Origin: Salinibacterium xinjiangense
GTDB taxonomy: Bacteria > Actinomycetota > Actinomycetes > Actinomycetales > Microbacteriaceae
Direction of reading: 5' to 3'
NCBI RefSeq assembly: GCF_014645015.1
Contig: NZ_BMLC01000002.1
Span: forward strand, 186,001-250,000
Length of the DNA: 64,000 nt
In this document: positions 34,282 through 43,448 of the stretch, one piece after another
Position numbering within the stretch: the stretch's first letter is position 1
Layout: every line of letters starts with the position of its first letter
Position numbers and translations under genes: made by a program
The notes under the pieces: model-generated
What the model was told of the DNA's origin: nothing
Seen by the model: the letters and a program-made list of their open reading frames with translations, nothing else
Database searches by the model: none

Positions 34282-34304
34282 ACAGCCCGCGAGAACGGGG
34301 CTGT
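34282..34304 (+). terminator. Hairpin after the HEPN-like gene
   Basis: ACAGCCC (34282-34288) pairs with GGGCTGT (34298-34304) across a 9-nt loop, 26 nt after the stop codon. No T tract follows, so it may be a weak terminator only. Confidence 0.4.
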
Positions 34305-34348
34305 GAGATGACGAGCGCTCTTCGGGCACCATCCCGCTAATCATTCGG

Positions 34349-34389
34349 GTCTGCTGCACGGATTGGTGAGAGTGTGACGTGCAGCAGAC
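34349..34389. repeat. 11-bp inverted repeat
   Basis: GTCTGCTGCAC (34349-34359) and GTGCAGCAGAC (34379-34389) are perfect complements with a 19-nt loop, midway between the HEPN-like gene and the aldo/keto reductase. It could be a terminator or an operator. Confidence 0.55.
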
Positions 34390-34495
34390 CTACTCGCAAC
34401 TCTCTTCAATCGTCTGTTTATCCTCAGTCGTTTCCTCGTCGAGACGGACTGATGGGGCGCGAGCGCAAGGGGGACACCAGGAAAAGTTGCCTGCC

Positions 34496-34501
34496 TACAA
34501 T
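34496..34501 (+). promoter_or_regulatory. -10 hexamer (TACAAT) of the aldo/keto reductase
   Basis: TACAAT lies 47 nt before ATG 34549, giving a leader of about 40 nt that holds the GAGGAG ribosome site. This is a leadered gene, unlike many neighbours. Confidence 0.45.
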
Positions 34502-34548
34502 CGATAAGAGGTCCCGAGTTCCGGGTCTCGCAATGTGAGGAGATCATC

Positions 34549-35370
34549 ATGGCCGCACTGACCGACACGTTCACGCTCCACAACGGCAACACCATCCCGA
34601 AGATCGGCTTCGGCACCTGGCAGATCCCGGACGGAGCCGAGGCCTACGACGCGACCGCGGCCGCGCTGAACGCTGGATATCGTCACATCGACACCGCGCG
34701 GGTCTATGGCAACGAGCCAAGTGTGGGCCGGGCGGTGCGCGACAGCGGAATCGCCCGCGACGAGCTGTTCATCACCACGAAGCTGCCCGCCGAAGTCAAG
34801 GACTACGACGGTGCCAGGGCAAGCTTCGACGTGACGATGGCCGCTCTCGATCTCGACTACGTCGACCTGTACCTGATCCACGCGCCGTGGCCGTGGTCTG
34901 ACATGGGCAGCGACCATCGCGAGGGCAATAAGCAGGCCTGGCGGGCGCTCGAGGAGATTTTCGGAGCCGGCGGATCCCGCGCAATCGGCGTCTCCAACTT
35001 CCAGGTAGATGACTTGCAGTCGCTCCTGACGTCAGCCACAGTCACCCCGCACGCCAACCAGATCCGTTACTTCGTCGGCTACACCCAGAACGATGTCGTG
35101 GAGTTCTGCGCGGAGCACAACATTCTGGTCGAGGGATACTCCCCGCTCGCCACCGGCGCGATTCTCGACAACGAGGATGTGACGGCGATCGCCGCGAAGT
35201 ACGACCGGTCGGTGGCGCAGCTCTGCATCCGCTATGTGCTGCAGAACGGCATCCTGCCGCTGCCGAAGACGACGAACGCGTCGCGCATGACGGAGAACGC
35301 CGATGTTGATTTCGAGATCGCCGACGATGACATGGCCACCCTCGATGCGCTGACCGACACCGAGTCGTAG
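34549..35370 (+). CDS. Aldo/keto reductase (2,5-diketo-D-gluconate reductase-like)
   Basis: A 273-residue NADPH-dependent reductase with an (alpha/beta)8 barrel. GFGTWQ near residue 20, GYRHIDTARVYGNE with the catalytic Asp and Tyr, TTKLP with the Lys and YLIHAPWP with the His complete the AKR tetrad; LPKTTNASRMTEN is the cofactor-phosphate loop. It reduces aldehydes and ketones in the cytosol. GAGGAG sits at the right distance before the ATG. High GC returns here, so the transferred patch seems to end upstream. Confidence 0.92.
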   Translation: MAALTDTFTLHNGNTIPKIGFGTWQIPDGAEAYDATAAALNAGYRHIDTARVYGNEPSVGRAVRDSGIARDELFITTKLPAEVKDYDGARASFDVTMAALDLDYVDLYLIHAPWPWSDMGSDHREGNKQAWRALEEIFGAGGSRAIGVSNFQVDDLQSLLTSATVTPHANQIRYFVGYTQNDVVEFCAEHNILVEGYSPLATGAILDNEDVTAIAAKYDRSVAQLCIRYVLQNGILPLPKTTNASRMTENADVDFEIADDDMATLDALTDTES

Positions 35371-35516
35371 CGAGCTGCGCGCGCCAGTCGTCAGCGATTC
35401 GCGCGGCAGGCGTCGGCATGTCGCGGCAGGGCCCTTGTGCGACGGTGTGGCCCTCTGTTGCGTCCGCGAGCAGATTGGTGCTTGCACAAGCTGAAAGCCG
35501 ATCATCGCATTCGAGA

Positions 35517-35540
35517 TGACTGACTGACTGACTGACTGAC
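35517..35540. repeat. TGAC tetranucleotide repeat, six copies
   Basis: Six exact TGAC units in the gap between the aldo/keto reductase and the Pst-WxL operon. It lies outside any gene, so length change would affect only spacing. Confidence 0.85.
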
Positions 35541-35747
35541 TGGCGGTCGCGAACACCTACGCACGCAATCTGGTCAGTGTCCGATCTCGACGCGGTCAAC
35601 TACATCAGGAGGTGTCTAGCGACCTTCGATCTCATCTGCATGTCGCGTTTCATAGGTGAACGCGCGACGCGAGTGAATACGACGGCGACCGCCAGTTGTC
35701 GGAACCCCTCACCGGCCGTACCCCGGTTGTACCCCGAGACATCCACT

Positions 35748-35776
35748 GTTCACCAAATAAAGCGCTGTTGTATGTG
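35748..35776 (+). promoter_or_regulatory. Candidate PHO-box/promoter of the Pst-WxL operon
   Basis: GTTCACC at 35748-35754 matches the core unit of actinobacterial PhoP boxes and sits where a -35 would be; TATGTG at 35771-35776, 16 nt downstream, is a plausible -10. Only one good unit is visible, so the assignment is tentative. Confidence 0.35.
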
Positions 35777-35871
35777 ATTGCGACGCGACGCGTTTAGTGC
35801 CCGGGATTTGAATGCACTCGCCTCGTTACCCGATGTCGAGGCTCCCGCGTCTCATCAGAAGGTGGCCGACA

Positions 35872-36351
35872 ATGGCTGTTGGACCTCGTGTAGTTTTCGT
35901 GCGCTTCCAGAGTGCCGACAGTCCAAAACTAACACCGTGGATCGCTCATGTTTCACGGGTCGTCGGTCGCACCGCGCGAGCCACCGTGCCGGTTGTCGGT
36001 GACAGCCGTATCGTCTGGCAACTGGTGTCTGCGAACAACCGCGAGCTGGCCAGGAGCGTGGACGTCTACGGCACCTTCGAGTCGGCAACCGCCGGCGCGC
36101 AACACGTCGTCGATTCGAGCGCCGATTCGGTCATCGAGCAGGTGAGCGAATCGGGTCGCGGAGTCTACGGATGGTTCACGACAGTCGATGGCGTGCCGGT
36201 AATGACGTGCGCGCGTTGGTACGTCACCGACCGTGACCGCCGCCACTCCATCGAGATCGCACGCAAAGCCATCGTGTCGGCGACGCTGCACACCGGAGCT
36301 CGACTCAACCTGCCTGCACTGATGGGAGGCGATCTTGGCCGCCAGCGTTGA
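35872..36351 (+). CDS. Conserved hypothetical protein, DUF1508/YegP-like
   Basis: A 159-residue protein. After a short N terminus, IVWQLVSANNRELARSVDVYGTFESA resembles the beta-strand/helix unit of DUF1508 (YegP) proteins, followed by a helix and a strand with YGWFTTVDG. The function is unknown. ATG 35872 has an AAGGTGG site; an upstream ATG at 35812 is less supported. The 3' end overlaps the start of pstC by 17 bp, so it is likely the first gene of the Pst-WxL operon and translated with it. Confidence 0.55.
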   Translation: MAVGPRVVFVRFQSADSPKLTPWIAHVSRVVGRTARATVPVVGDSRIVWQLVSANNRELARSVDVYGTFESATAGAQHVVDSSADSVIEQVSESGRGVYGWFTTVDGVPVMTCARWYVTDRDRRHSIEIARKAIVSATLHTGARLNLPALMGGDLGRQR

Positions 36352-37459
36352 GACAGGCAGCGTCGAGGCAGGCGCCGTCGAGACAGGAACGGTTGAGACA
36401 GACAGCGTTGAGACAGACAGCGTCGAGACAGGCACCGCGATTCTCGAGGTGACCGAGCCGATGACCGAGGCCTTGCCCGTTGCCGAAGACAAGCCGAGAA
36501 AGCTGTCGTCGAAGATCGACCGGCCGGATGCCGCGTTCCGCTGGATCGCGCGCGGTGGCGGCACCATCGTGGTCACCGTCATGTCGCTCGTCGGCCTGTT
36601 TCTCGCCTACCAGGGTTTCCAGGCCCTGCAGGTCGCCGGGCCGTCTTTTCTCACCGAGCAGAGCTGGGATCCGAACTCGGGCAAGTTCGGCATCGCCGCG
36701 GTATTGGCCGGCACGTTCTTTATCGCCCTCACGGCGATCTCATTCGCCCTGCCCCTGGCACTGGGCACGGCGCTCTACATCAGCGAGTACGCCCCGGCGA
36801 AGATCAGGAACGGACTGGTGACGATAGTCGACCTCATGGCGGCCGTGCCCAGCGTCGTTTACGGGCTGTGGGGCGTGTTCTTCCTGAGTCCGAACATCAT
36901 CCCTGTCTCCCAGTGGCTGTCGACCTATCTGAACTGGATCCCCGTCTTCCGCGTCAATGGCTTCGACACGAACGACCCGCTGGCAAGCCCGACGGTGTTC
37001 GCGGCATCCACCTTCATCGCAGGAATCGTCGTGGCCCTGATGGTCGCGCCGATCACCAGTTCGATTATGCGGGAGGTGTTCACGCAGGCCCCGATCGGCG
37101 AACGTGAGGGTGCACTCGCGCTCGGTGCCACCCGCTGGGGCATGATTCGCAACGTTGTGCTGCCCTTCGGTCGGGGTGGCATCATCGGTGGAACCATGCT
37201 CGGTCTCGGCCGGGCACTCGGCGAGACCATCGCGGTGTTCCTGATCATCTCGCCGGTGTTCGTCATCCAGCCGCACATTCTTGAAAAGGGTGCGAACTCG
37301 ATCTCGGCCCTCATCGCCCTGCGTTACAACGAGGCGTCGGTCTTCGAGATCTCCGCGTTGATGGCGGCTGGGCTCGCTCTCTTCCTCATCACCCTCGTCG
37401 TCAACTTCATCGCCTCGACGATCATCGTGCGAAGCCGCTCAGGGAGCCAAAGCGACTAA
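36335..37459 (+). CDS. pstC: Phosphate-type ABC transporter permease PstC
   Basis: A 374-residue permease with six core membrane helices. The cytoplasmic coupling motif EREGALALGATRWGMI and the GRALGETIAV segment are typical of PstC. A cytosolic N-terminal extension of about 70 residues begins with six near-repeats of the unit VET(G/D)(S/T), encoded by a 15-bp tandem. The TTG start is supported by GGGAGG at 36322-36327, inside the overlapping upstream gene. It forms the channel with PstA; pstA starts at the stop codon (TAATG). Confidence 0.9.
   Translation: MAASVETGSVEAGAVETGTVETDSVETDSVETGTAILEVTEPMTEALPVAEDKPRKLSSKIDRPDAAFRWIARGGGTIVVTVMSLVGLFLAYQGFQALQVAGPSFLTEQSWDPNSGKFGIAAVLAGTFFIALTAISFALPLALGTALYISEYAPAKIRNGLVTIVDLMAAVPSVVYGLWGVFFLSPNIIPVSQWLSTYLNWIPVFRVNGFDTNDPLASPTVFAASTFIAGIVVALMVAPITSSIMREVFTQAPIGEREGALALGATRWGMIRNVVLPFGRGGIIGGTMLGLGRALGETIAVFLIISPVFVIQPHILEKGANSISALIALRYNEASVFEISALMAAGLALFLITLVVNFIASTIIVRSRSGSQSD
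36350..36439 (+). repeat. Six 15-bp tandem repeats in the pstC 5' end
   Basis: Consensus GAGACAGGCAGCGTC, six units, each in frame (five residues per unit). Copy-number change would lengthen or shorten the PstC N-terminal tail without a frameshift. Confidence 0.85.
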
Positions 37460-38814
37460 TGTCAACCACCGAACAGACCGAGGCGCCCACCGCGCTTGCG
37501 CCCGCACACGTGGCCCCTCCTGTATCGAGTCCGCGCACCTGGATCAGGGATGCGGCAATGGCAACGCCGCCCGGCGCGGCCGAGGCTCGCCGGTCGACGG
37601 CAACCGTCCGCACCGTCGATGTGATCCGGATGCTCGGATCCGCCGCCGCGGCGGTCGGACTCACAGCCTGGCTCTACTTTTTTGCGCTCCCGCTGCAGGG
37701 GCAGCTCGGTTTCGTGCTGATCTCCTACCTGATCTTCCTGATCCTGTTCGCGATCTTGACATCGTTCGATGAGAACCGGATCACGGTGAAGGATCGCCTC
37801 ATCGCCGTTTTCATCCAGTCGCTCGCGTTCATCCTGCTACTCGCGCTGTTCTCGGTCGTCATCTACACCTTCGGTCGGGGACTCGCGCCGTTGGGTAACC
37901 TGAATTTTTTCATCGAAGACATGAGCAACGCCGGTCCGCTTGAGCCTCTGACACAGGGAGGCGTGCTCCACGCCGTGGTCGGCACACTGATCATGATCAC
38001 GATCGCGCTAGCGATCAGCATTCCGCTCGGACTCCTCACCGCCGTCTTCCTGAGCGAGTTCCCCGGACGCTACGCCAGCTTCGTACGCACGATCGTCGAG
38101 GCCATGACCGCGCTGCCGTCCATCGTCGCCGGTCTCTTCATCTACGCGACGCTCATCGTCTTTCTGGGCTTCAACCGGTCGGGCTTCGCGGCATCCCTCG
38201 CTATCACGGTGATGATGCTGCCGATCATCATCCGTTCGGCCGATGTTGTGCTGCGACTCGTGCCGGGAAACCTCAAGGAGGCGTCGAGAGCGCTCGGTGC
38301 CTCGACGTGGCGCACGGTCTGGAACGTGACCCTGCCGACGGCCAGGTCGGGGCTCACGACGGCCATCATCCTCGGCACCGCGCGCGGCATCGGTGAGACC
38401 TCGCCGGTGCTCCTGACGGCGGGTGCCACGACATTCCTCAACCTGAACCCGTTTAACGGTCCGATGACATCGCTGCCGCTCACCACTTTCACGTTCGTGA
38501 AGTCCCCGGAATTGACGATGGTCGCCCGAGGCTTCGGCACGGCCGCGGTGCTCATGGTGCTCGTCCTGATCCTGTTCGCACTGGCAAGAGCCATTGGCGG
38601 CAGGGGCGCGGGTCAGCTCTCTGTTCGGCAGCAGCGCGCTCGGACGAGGCAGTCCCGCGATGACGATTACCGCTACCGCAGGCGTGAGCTCGGTTTGGAC
38701 CGCAACGGTGGGGGAGCGTCGCGCGGCTCGCTGCGCGCGCGGCTCGGCATCGGCCATCCATTGCCACCTCGCGAATCCCCCGCCACACCGACCAGGAAAG
38801 ACACCAAATCGTGA
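37459..38814 (+). CDS. pstA: Phosphate-type ABC transporter permease PstA
   Basis: A 451-residue permease, well above the usual size of about 300. Residues 1-50 are a cytosolic tail; two extra helices (about 57-100) precede the six core helices. The coupling loop is LKEASRALGASTWRTVW and GIGETSPVLLTAG follows, as in PstA. The last 75 residues form an Arg-rich cytosolic tail. The ATG overlaps the pstC stop, and the stop overlaps the pstS start (GTGA). With PstC it forms the membrane channel. Confidence 0.9.
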   Translation: MSTTEQTEAPTALAPAHVAPPVSSPRTWIRDAAMATPPGAAEARRSTATVRTVDVIRMLGSAAAAVGLTAWLYFFALPLQGQLGFVLISYLIFLILFAILTSFDENRITVKDRLIAVFIQSLAFILLLALFSVVIYTFGRGLAPLGNLNFFIEDMSNAGPLEPLTQGGVLHAVVGTLIMITIALAISIPLGLLTAVFLSEFPGRYASFVRTIVEAMTALPSIVAGLFIYATLIVFLGFNRSGFAASLAITVMMLPIIIRSADVVLRLVPGNLKEASRALGASTWRTVWNVTLPTARSGLTTAIILGTARGIGETSPVLLTAGATTFLNLNPFNGPMTSLPLTTFTFVKSPELTMVARGFGTAAVLMVLVLILFALARAIGGRGAGQLSVRQQRARTRQSRDDDYRYRRRELGLDRNGGGASRGSLRARLGIGHPLPPRESPATPTRKDTKS

Positions 38815-40589
38815 AAAAGACGCTGACCGTCCCCAGGGGCATTCAGGGGACGCTCGCCATCGTGATGGTGGTGGCGCTGACCCTCGGGTCCGGTGTTGAA
38901 GGTACGACTGCGGCCGACGCCGAGGCCAGTCCTCAGTACCAGTCTGTACAGGGTGCCGGATCAACCTGGTCAGCCAACGCCCTCGACCAGTGGACCAGAA
39001 ACTTCTTCGACAACTATCAGGGAAGGGTGAGTTATACCGCCAGCGGGTCCACAGCCGGACGAACCCTCTTTTCGCAGGGAACTATTGATTTCGGCGTCTC
39101 GGAAATTCCCTACACATTGAGCGGCAGTGACGCCCCCGACCCGAAGCCGAAGCGGCCGTTCGCCTACATCCCGATCGTTGCCGGTGGTACGTCTTTCATG
39201 TACAACCTCGCCATCGGTGGCCAGCGGGTGAATAACCTGCGACTGTCGGGTGAGACGCTCGCCAAGATCTTTACCGGCGTCATCACGAAGTGGAACGACC
39301 CGGCGGTCGCAAAAGACAATCCAAAGCTCACACTTCCGGCGATTACCGTGGTGCCGGTTGTGCGCTCAGACGGTTCGGGCACCACGGCACAGTTCTCGTC
39401 ATGGATGAGGTCGCAATATCCGGCAATCTGGAACGCGTATTGCGCCAAGGCCGGTCGCTCGAACTGCGGCATCACCTCCAACTACCCGGTTGTTCCCGGC
39501 TCGGCATTCGTCAGCCAACAGGGCTCGGACGGCGTAGCCGGATTCGTCAAGGGCGACGCGGCAGGTGCGATCACCTACGTGGAGACCTCCTACGCGCTCA
39601 ACGAGGGATTTCCCGTCGCCAAGGTGCTGAACAGTTCCGGCTACTTCACAGAGCCGACGGCCTCGAACGTTGCGGTCTCCTTGCTGGCAGCGGTCGTTAA
39701 CACGACCGCAGCATCCCCGGACTACCTCACCGCCGACCTGCGCGGCGTGTACGGCAACGTAGACCCCAGAACCTATCCCCTGTCGTCCTACTCCTACATG
39801 ATCGTCCCGCTCGCGATCGAAGGCAATTTCACCGTGGACAAGGGACTGACGCTCGCCGAGTTTGTGTCGTACTTCCTATGCGAGGGCCAGCAGTCCGCCG
39901 AGGTGCTGGGGTACTCCCCGTTGCCGGTCAACCTTGCCTCCGCCGGTCTCGAACAGGCGCAGAGAATTCCCGGGGGAAACCCAAAAAACAAGACGATCGC
40001 GAGTTGCAACAACCCGACCTTCTCGCCGGATGGCACCAACAAACTCGCCAACGAAGCACCCCAACCCCAGGCCTGCGATAAGCAGGGCGCAGACCAGTGC
40101 TTGACCGGCACAGGCGGTGCGGCAGACACGGTCACCGCAGACAGTTCAGGGAATGCGAGCTCTGCAGCTGCTACGGCCAGCGCCGCCGCAGCGGCCGGTG
40201 CTGCGGGCGCCGTCGGTGCAGGAGGTGCCGTCGGTGCGGGAGGTGTGCCGGCTGCCGTCGACGGCAAAGCTGTCGGTTTGACTGCAGGAGGCGACCCGAT
40301 TGTCGCCGGTTCGCCGGTCGACCTGCCCGGCCGAGGTTTGTCGCTCGCGACACTCGCGTTCATGCTTCTCGCGGCGGTTGCGGCAATTTCGCTGGTGTTT
40401 CTCCCTCCGATGATCGCGCGCAGAAGAGCAGCCATGGCGGGTATTCCCCGCGGCCCGACCAGACGTCGGACAGACGGAAGCAAGAAGCGACAGAACTCGT
40501 CCCAGAATCGGCTGAGAATTCCCAAAGTTCATCTTGATAACCCCTTTAGGAAACGTGGTAGTGCCGCAGCTTCGAAGGGTGACTCATAA
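38811..40589 (+). CDS. pstS: PstS-like phosphate-binding protein with C-terminal membrane anchor
   Basis: A 592-residue protein. Residues 1-35 are a signal peptide without a lipobox. The binding domain shows GAGSTW (48-53), SGSTAG (78-83), IFTGVITKWNDP (153-164) and RSDGSGTT (185-192), the phosphate-site motifs of PstS. An Ala/Gly linker (about 440-500) leads to a membrane helix (about 511-534) and a basic cytosolic tail of some 55 residues. Usual PstS proteins are lipoproteins of about 370 residues, so this is an anchored variant. It overlaps pstA (GTGA) and lies directly before the 908-residue surface protein. Confidence 0.85.
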   Translation: MKKTLTVPRGIQGTLAIVMVVALTLGSGVEGTTAADAEASPQYQSVQGAGSTWSANALDQWTRNFFDNYQGRVSYTASGSTAGRTLFSQGTIDFGVSEIPYTLSGSDAPDPKPKRPFAYIPIVAGGTSFMYNLAIGGQRVNNLRLSGETLAKIFTGVITKWNDPAVAKDNPKLTLPAITVVPVVRSDGSGTTAQFSSWMRSQYPAIWNAYCAKAGRSNCGITSNYPVVPGSAFVSQQGSDGVAGFVKGDAAGAITYVETSYALNEGFPVAKVLNSSGYFTEPTASNVAVSLLAAVVNTTAASPDYLTADLRGVYGNVDPRTYPLSSYSYMIVPLAIEGNFTVDKGLTLAEFVSYFLCEGQQSAEVLGYSPLPVNLASAGLEQAQRIPGGNPKNKTIASCNNPTFSPDGTNKLANEAPQPQACDKQGADQCLTGTGGAADTVTADSSGNASSAAATASAAAAAGAAGAVGAGGAVGAGGVPAAVDGKAVGLTAGGDPIVAGSPVDLPGRGLSLATLAFMLLAAVAAISLVFLPPMIARRRAAMAGIPRGPTRRRTDGSKKRQNSSQNRLRIPKVHLDNPFRKRGSAAASKGDS

Positions 40590-40590
40590 C

Positions 40591-43317
40591 GTGCTCTCTG
40601 TGATGCTCTCCCACCCGAAGTCGCCAGCTCAGCGCCGCGTCAAGCGCGTCGTCACGGCAGTCTCCGGCGCACTCGTCACGCTGGCCGTGATGGGGCTGGT
40701 CGTCATTGTGCCGGTGGATTCGACGCCAGCGGTTGCCGCGACATCCACCAACTCGGAGTTGACTGTCGCCTGGGACGGCGATGTCTCACTGGCGAAGGAT
40801 TTCCAACCCGAACGCAACCCTTCGAGCTCCGGTTATGCGGAGTTCAACGACATCAAAGTCTCGGTCTCCCAGACGCAGGGAATTGTCGATCAGACTGTCC
40901 GGGTTTCCGTCACAGGGTTCAGCCCGACTATCAGCGCAACGCAGAGCCGGGACGGAGTCGCGGCCGACAGCGCGAAGAACTACATCCAGGCGATGCAGTG
41001 CTGGGGCGATGACCCCAATGCGGTTGATTTCAATGAAACCTGCCAATGGGGCGGTCGAGTGGATGGCACGGGCGTCGGTGACTCGGTCATCGCCGACAAT
41101 CTCGGTCGTGTCGGCCCCCTCGACAATGACTTCGCAAAGCCCACCACCCACGACGTTCCGTTCCGCACCGCCAACGGCAGGGAAGTGAGCGGCAAGCCAC
41201 GTCTGGTCGATGGTCTCGCCCAGTACGACATGCTCAACTATTTCAGTTCGTCCAGTACCAACGAGGTGAGCGCCGCCCGTATCGGTACGAAGGGATCAGG
41301 TTATTTCGAGTTCGAAACGCAGTCTTCCGCGTCAGCACCGCAGTTGGGCTGTGGTTCGGCGAAGCACCTTCGGTGCTGGCTCGTGGTGGTGCCGCGCGGC
41401 ACTCACTTTGGCGGAAATGGCGATGAGTGCAGCGGGGTCCGGGCTAACCAGGACCCGTACGACCTGTTCAAGAAAGGCCAGGCCAACGTCATCCAGGGGG
41501 GAAGCCCGGTAAACGACCAGTGCGACTATTTCGACAATCGCATCGTGGTTCCTCTCGACTTCATGCCGACTGGTGTCACCTGCGCGATCGGCAGCACGGA
41601 GACCCGAGTGGTCGGGTCACAGTTGATGACGGCTGCGATGAGCTCGTGGCAGCCGTCGCTGTGCTCGTCAGTGAAGTCGACCTTCAGTTTTTCGACCAAT
41701 TCTGATGTGTTGGCGCGAGCACAGCTGATTGATACTGGGCTCAGCTCTCCGAATATCGCGTATAGCGGCAACCCTGTGGCTGCGGGTGAGTTGAGCACCG
41801 AGAATCAGCGCACCAACTTCGCAAAAACCACACTGAGCTACGTGCCCGTCGGCGTCTCGTCGATGGTGATCGGGTTCGTCGCCGAATCCGCGTCAGGCCG
41901 CCAGGAGAGTCTCGTCTTCTCACCACGCCTGATGGCGAAATACCTCACGCAGTCTTATCCGTTCCTGGTGCCGCAGTCCATCTCGAGCCAGGGCAGGAAC
42001 GCGACTCACCTCGGTGCTGCTAACCAGAAGTACACGAAGCCTTTCCAGGATCCGGAGTTCCAGGTTCTGAATCCGACGAACTACCTGCAGTTCCAGTACG
42101 TACCGGCACTCGTGCTGCCGGGGTCCAAATCTGACGGCATCAGGCAGGTGTGGCGCTGGATCCTCGCCGACGCTGACGCTCGGGCGTTCCTTTCCGGCGC
42201 GGAGGACCCGTGGGGGATGACGGTCAACCCCTACTACCTCCCCAAAGGCACGGCGGCGGCGACGATCCCCTGGTACCTGAGTGAGTCGCGGGACTATCTC
42301 GAGACCGCGGTCACACGGGCAGTGGGACTGAGCAACCTCGACGGCACTCCGCGAAAACTCGTCGACTCTCCGCCCGACGATTTCTCCAAGTACGACCAAA
42401 CGCTGATGCCCTTGAAGCTCGCCACCGAGCGGTCGAGGTTCGACTCCATTCAGTTCGCGCCGTACTCCGAGACCTTCCTCGCTGGCGCGCGCCAGACATT
42501 TCGTGCGGATTCGCGAGCGAAGACCATGTGGGATCCGAACTCGATCAACGCGGTGGGAGAGAAGGGCGACTGGAAGGCCACCGGTGCCCAGGTGCCGGGC
42601 CAGCGATTCATGATCACGGTCACCGACAGCGTGTCGGCCCAGCGGTGGGGCATCAGCACCGCAAGCCTCACCGCGCCGGGAACGACGGTCACGGCGAAGA
42701 CGGTGCCAGCCGATGTGAAGTCCATCACGATGACCCCCGAATCGATGTCGAAGGCGCTCGCAGCGCTCACGGCGACGAGTCTGGATTCGGTGAAGCAGGT
42801 CGATCCGTCAAAGGTGGTTGCAGGTGGATGGCCGATGACGATGGTCACGTACGCAGGTGTCAACCTGACCAAAGCCCCGGTCGCGGCGAGGAAGACGATC
42901 TCGGCGATGTTGAAGCAGGTCACGACGACCGGGCAGATCCTGGGCACCGCGCCAGGTGAGCTGCCCACCGGCTACCTGCCTCTCACCGACGAGCTGAAAA
43001 CGCAGGCCGTGGCTGCTATCGCCACGATCGACTCCTTCGTGCCGGTAACGAAAACGCCTGCGCCGAAGCCTGCTGCCGCTAGTCCGGTTGCTCCGAAGGC
43101 CATCGCTCAGGATCCGTTCGAGGCGGCGGCCGATTCTGGAGCTGCGGCTGCCGCCGATCCGGCGGTCGTTGCCGGAGTCGACGAACTGTCGACGGCACGC
43201 ACCAACGCCTCGTCTACCGATCCACTTCTTCTTTCCGGCCTCGTGATCGCCCTTGTCATCGGGCTGGCAGGCCTGCTCATCGCCCCGGTCTTACTCAGAG
43301 GCAGAGGTTTCTTCTAA
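40591..43317 (+). CDS. Large surface protein with N-terminal signal and C-terminal membrane anchor
   Basis: A 908-residue protein I do not recognise by name. A basic N terminus (AQRRVKRVV) and a hydrophobic segment form a signal/anchor; a long beta-rich ectodomain contains paired cysteines (MQCWGDD and NETCQWG, LGCGSAKHLRCW, DECSG and DQCDYF). The C-terminal 200 residues end in GGWPMTMVTYAGVNL and TGYLPLTDE, reminiscent of the PstS C-terminal pattern. An Ala/Pro linker, a membrane helix (about 880-903) and RGRGFF close the protein. GTG 40591, one base after the pstS stop, is preferred; ATG 40603 is possible. Membership of the operon suggests a role in the wall complex. Confidence 0.72.
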   Translation: MLSVMLSHPKSPAQRRVKRVVTAVSGALVTLAVMGLVVIVPVDSTPAVAATSTNSELTVAWDGDVSLAKDFQPERNPSSSGYAEFNDIKVSVSQTQGIVDQTVRVSVTGFSPTISATQSRDGVAADSAKNYIQAMQCWGDDPNAVDFNETCQWGGRVDGTGVGDSVIADNLGRVGPLDNDFAKPTTHDVPFRTANGREVSGKPRLVDGLAQYDMLNYFSSSSTNEVSAARIGTKGSGYFEFETQSSASAPQLGCGSAKHLRCWLVVVPRGTHFGGNGDECSGVRANQDPYDLFKKGQANVIQGGSPVNDQCDYFDNRIVVPLDFMPTGVTCAIGSTETRVVGSQLMTAAMSSWQPSLCSSVKSTFSFSTNSDVLARAQLIDTGLSSPNIAYSGNPVAAGELSTENQRTNFAKTTLSYVPVGVSSMVIGFVAESASGRQESLVFSPRLMAKYLTQSYPFLVPQSISSQGRNATHLGAANQKYTKPFQDPEFQVLNPTNYLQFQYVPALVLPGSKSDGIRQVWRWILADADARAFLSGAEDPWGMTVNPYYLPKGTAAATIPWYLSESRDYLETAVTRAVGLSNLDGTPRKLVDSPPDDFSKYDQTLMPLKLATERSRFDSIQFAPYSETFLAGARQTFRADSRAKTMWDPNSINAVGEKGDWKATGAQVPGQRFMITVTDSVSAQRWGISTASLTAPGTTVTAKTVPADVKSITMTPESMSKALAALTATSLDSVKQVDPSKVVAGGWPMTMVTYAGVNLTKAPVAARKTISAMLKQVTTTGQILGTAPGELPTGYLPLTDELKTQAVAAIATIDSFVPVTKTPAPKPAAASPVAPKAIAQDPFEAAADSGAAAAADPAVVAGVDELSTARTNASSTDPLLLSGLVIALVIGLAGLLIAPVLLRGRGFF

Positions 43318-43361
43318 ACACCCGAAACTTCCTGTGCGTTTCGCTCCGGCGCACAAGAAAA

Positions 43362-43392
43362 CCCCTCATCGAACCGCAAAGCCAATGAGGGG
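43362..43392 (+). terminator. Hairpin between the anchored protein and the second PstS-like gene
   Basis: CCCCTCAT (43362-43369) pairs with ATGAGGGG (43385-43392) over a 15-nt loop, 45 nt after the stop codon. It may partly end transcription and let the downstream secreted proteins be expressed at another level. Confidence 0.5.
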
Positions 43393-43448
43393 CTAGTCCA
43401 TCCGGACTGAACTGCAGGGGCACCCTACCAAACGAAGGTTGGAACACA

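Larger units (their letters stand above)
35371..35871. other. Gene-free region upstream of the Pst-WxL operon
   Basis: 501 nt without a convincing gene on either strand. It contains a (TGAC)6 microsatellite at 35517-35540, a GTTCACC element with a TATGTG hexamer downstream, and the leader of the first operon gene. GC is lower than average in the second half. Confidence 0.55.

Noticed and set aside
32772-36000. Duplicated tRNA 3' end (att site) bounding an island
   Set aside because: No second copy of the TTCGAGTCCTGGAGGC segment was found downstream, and there is no integrase gene.
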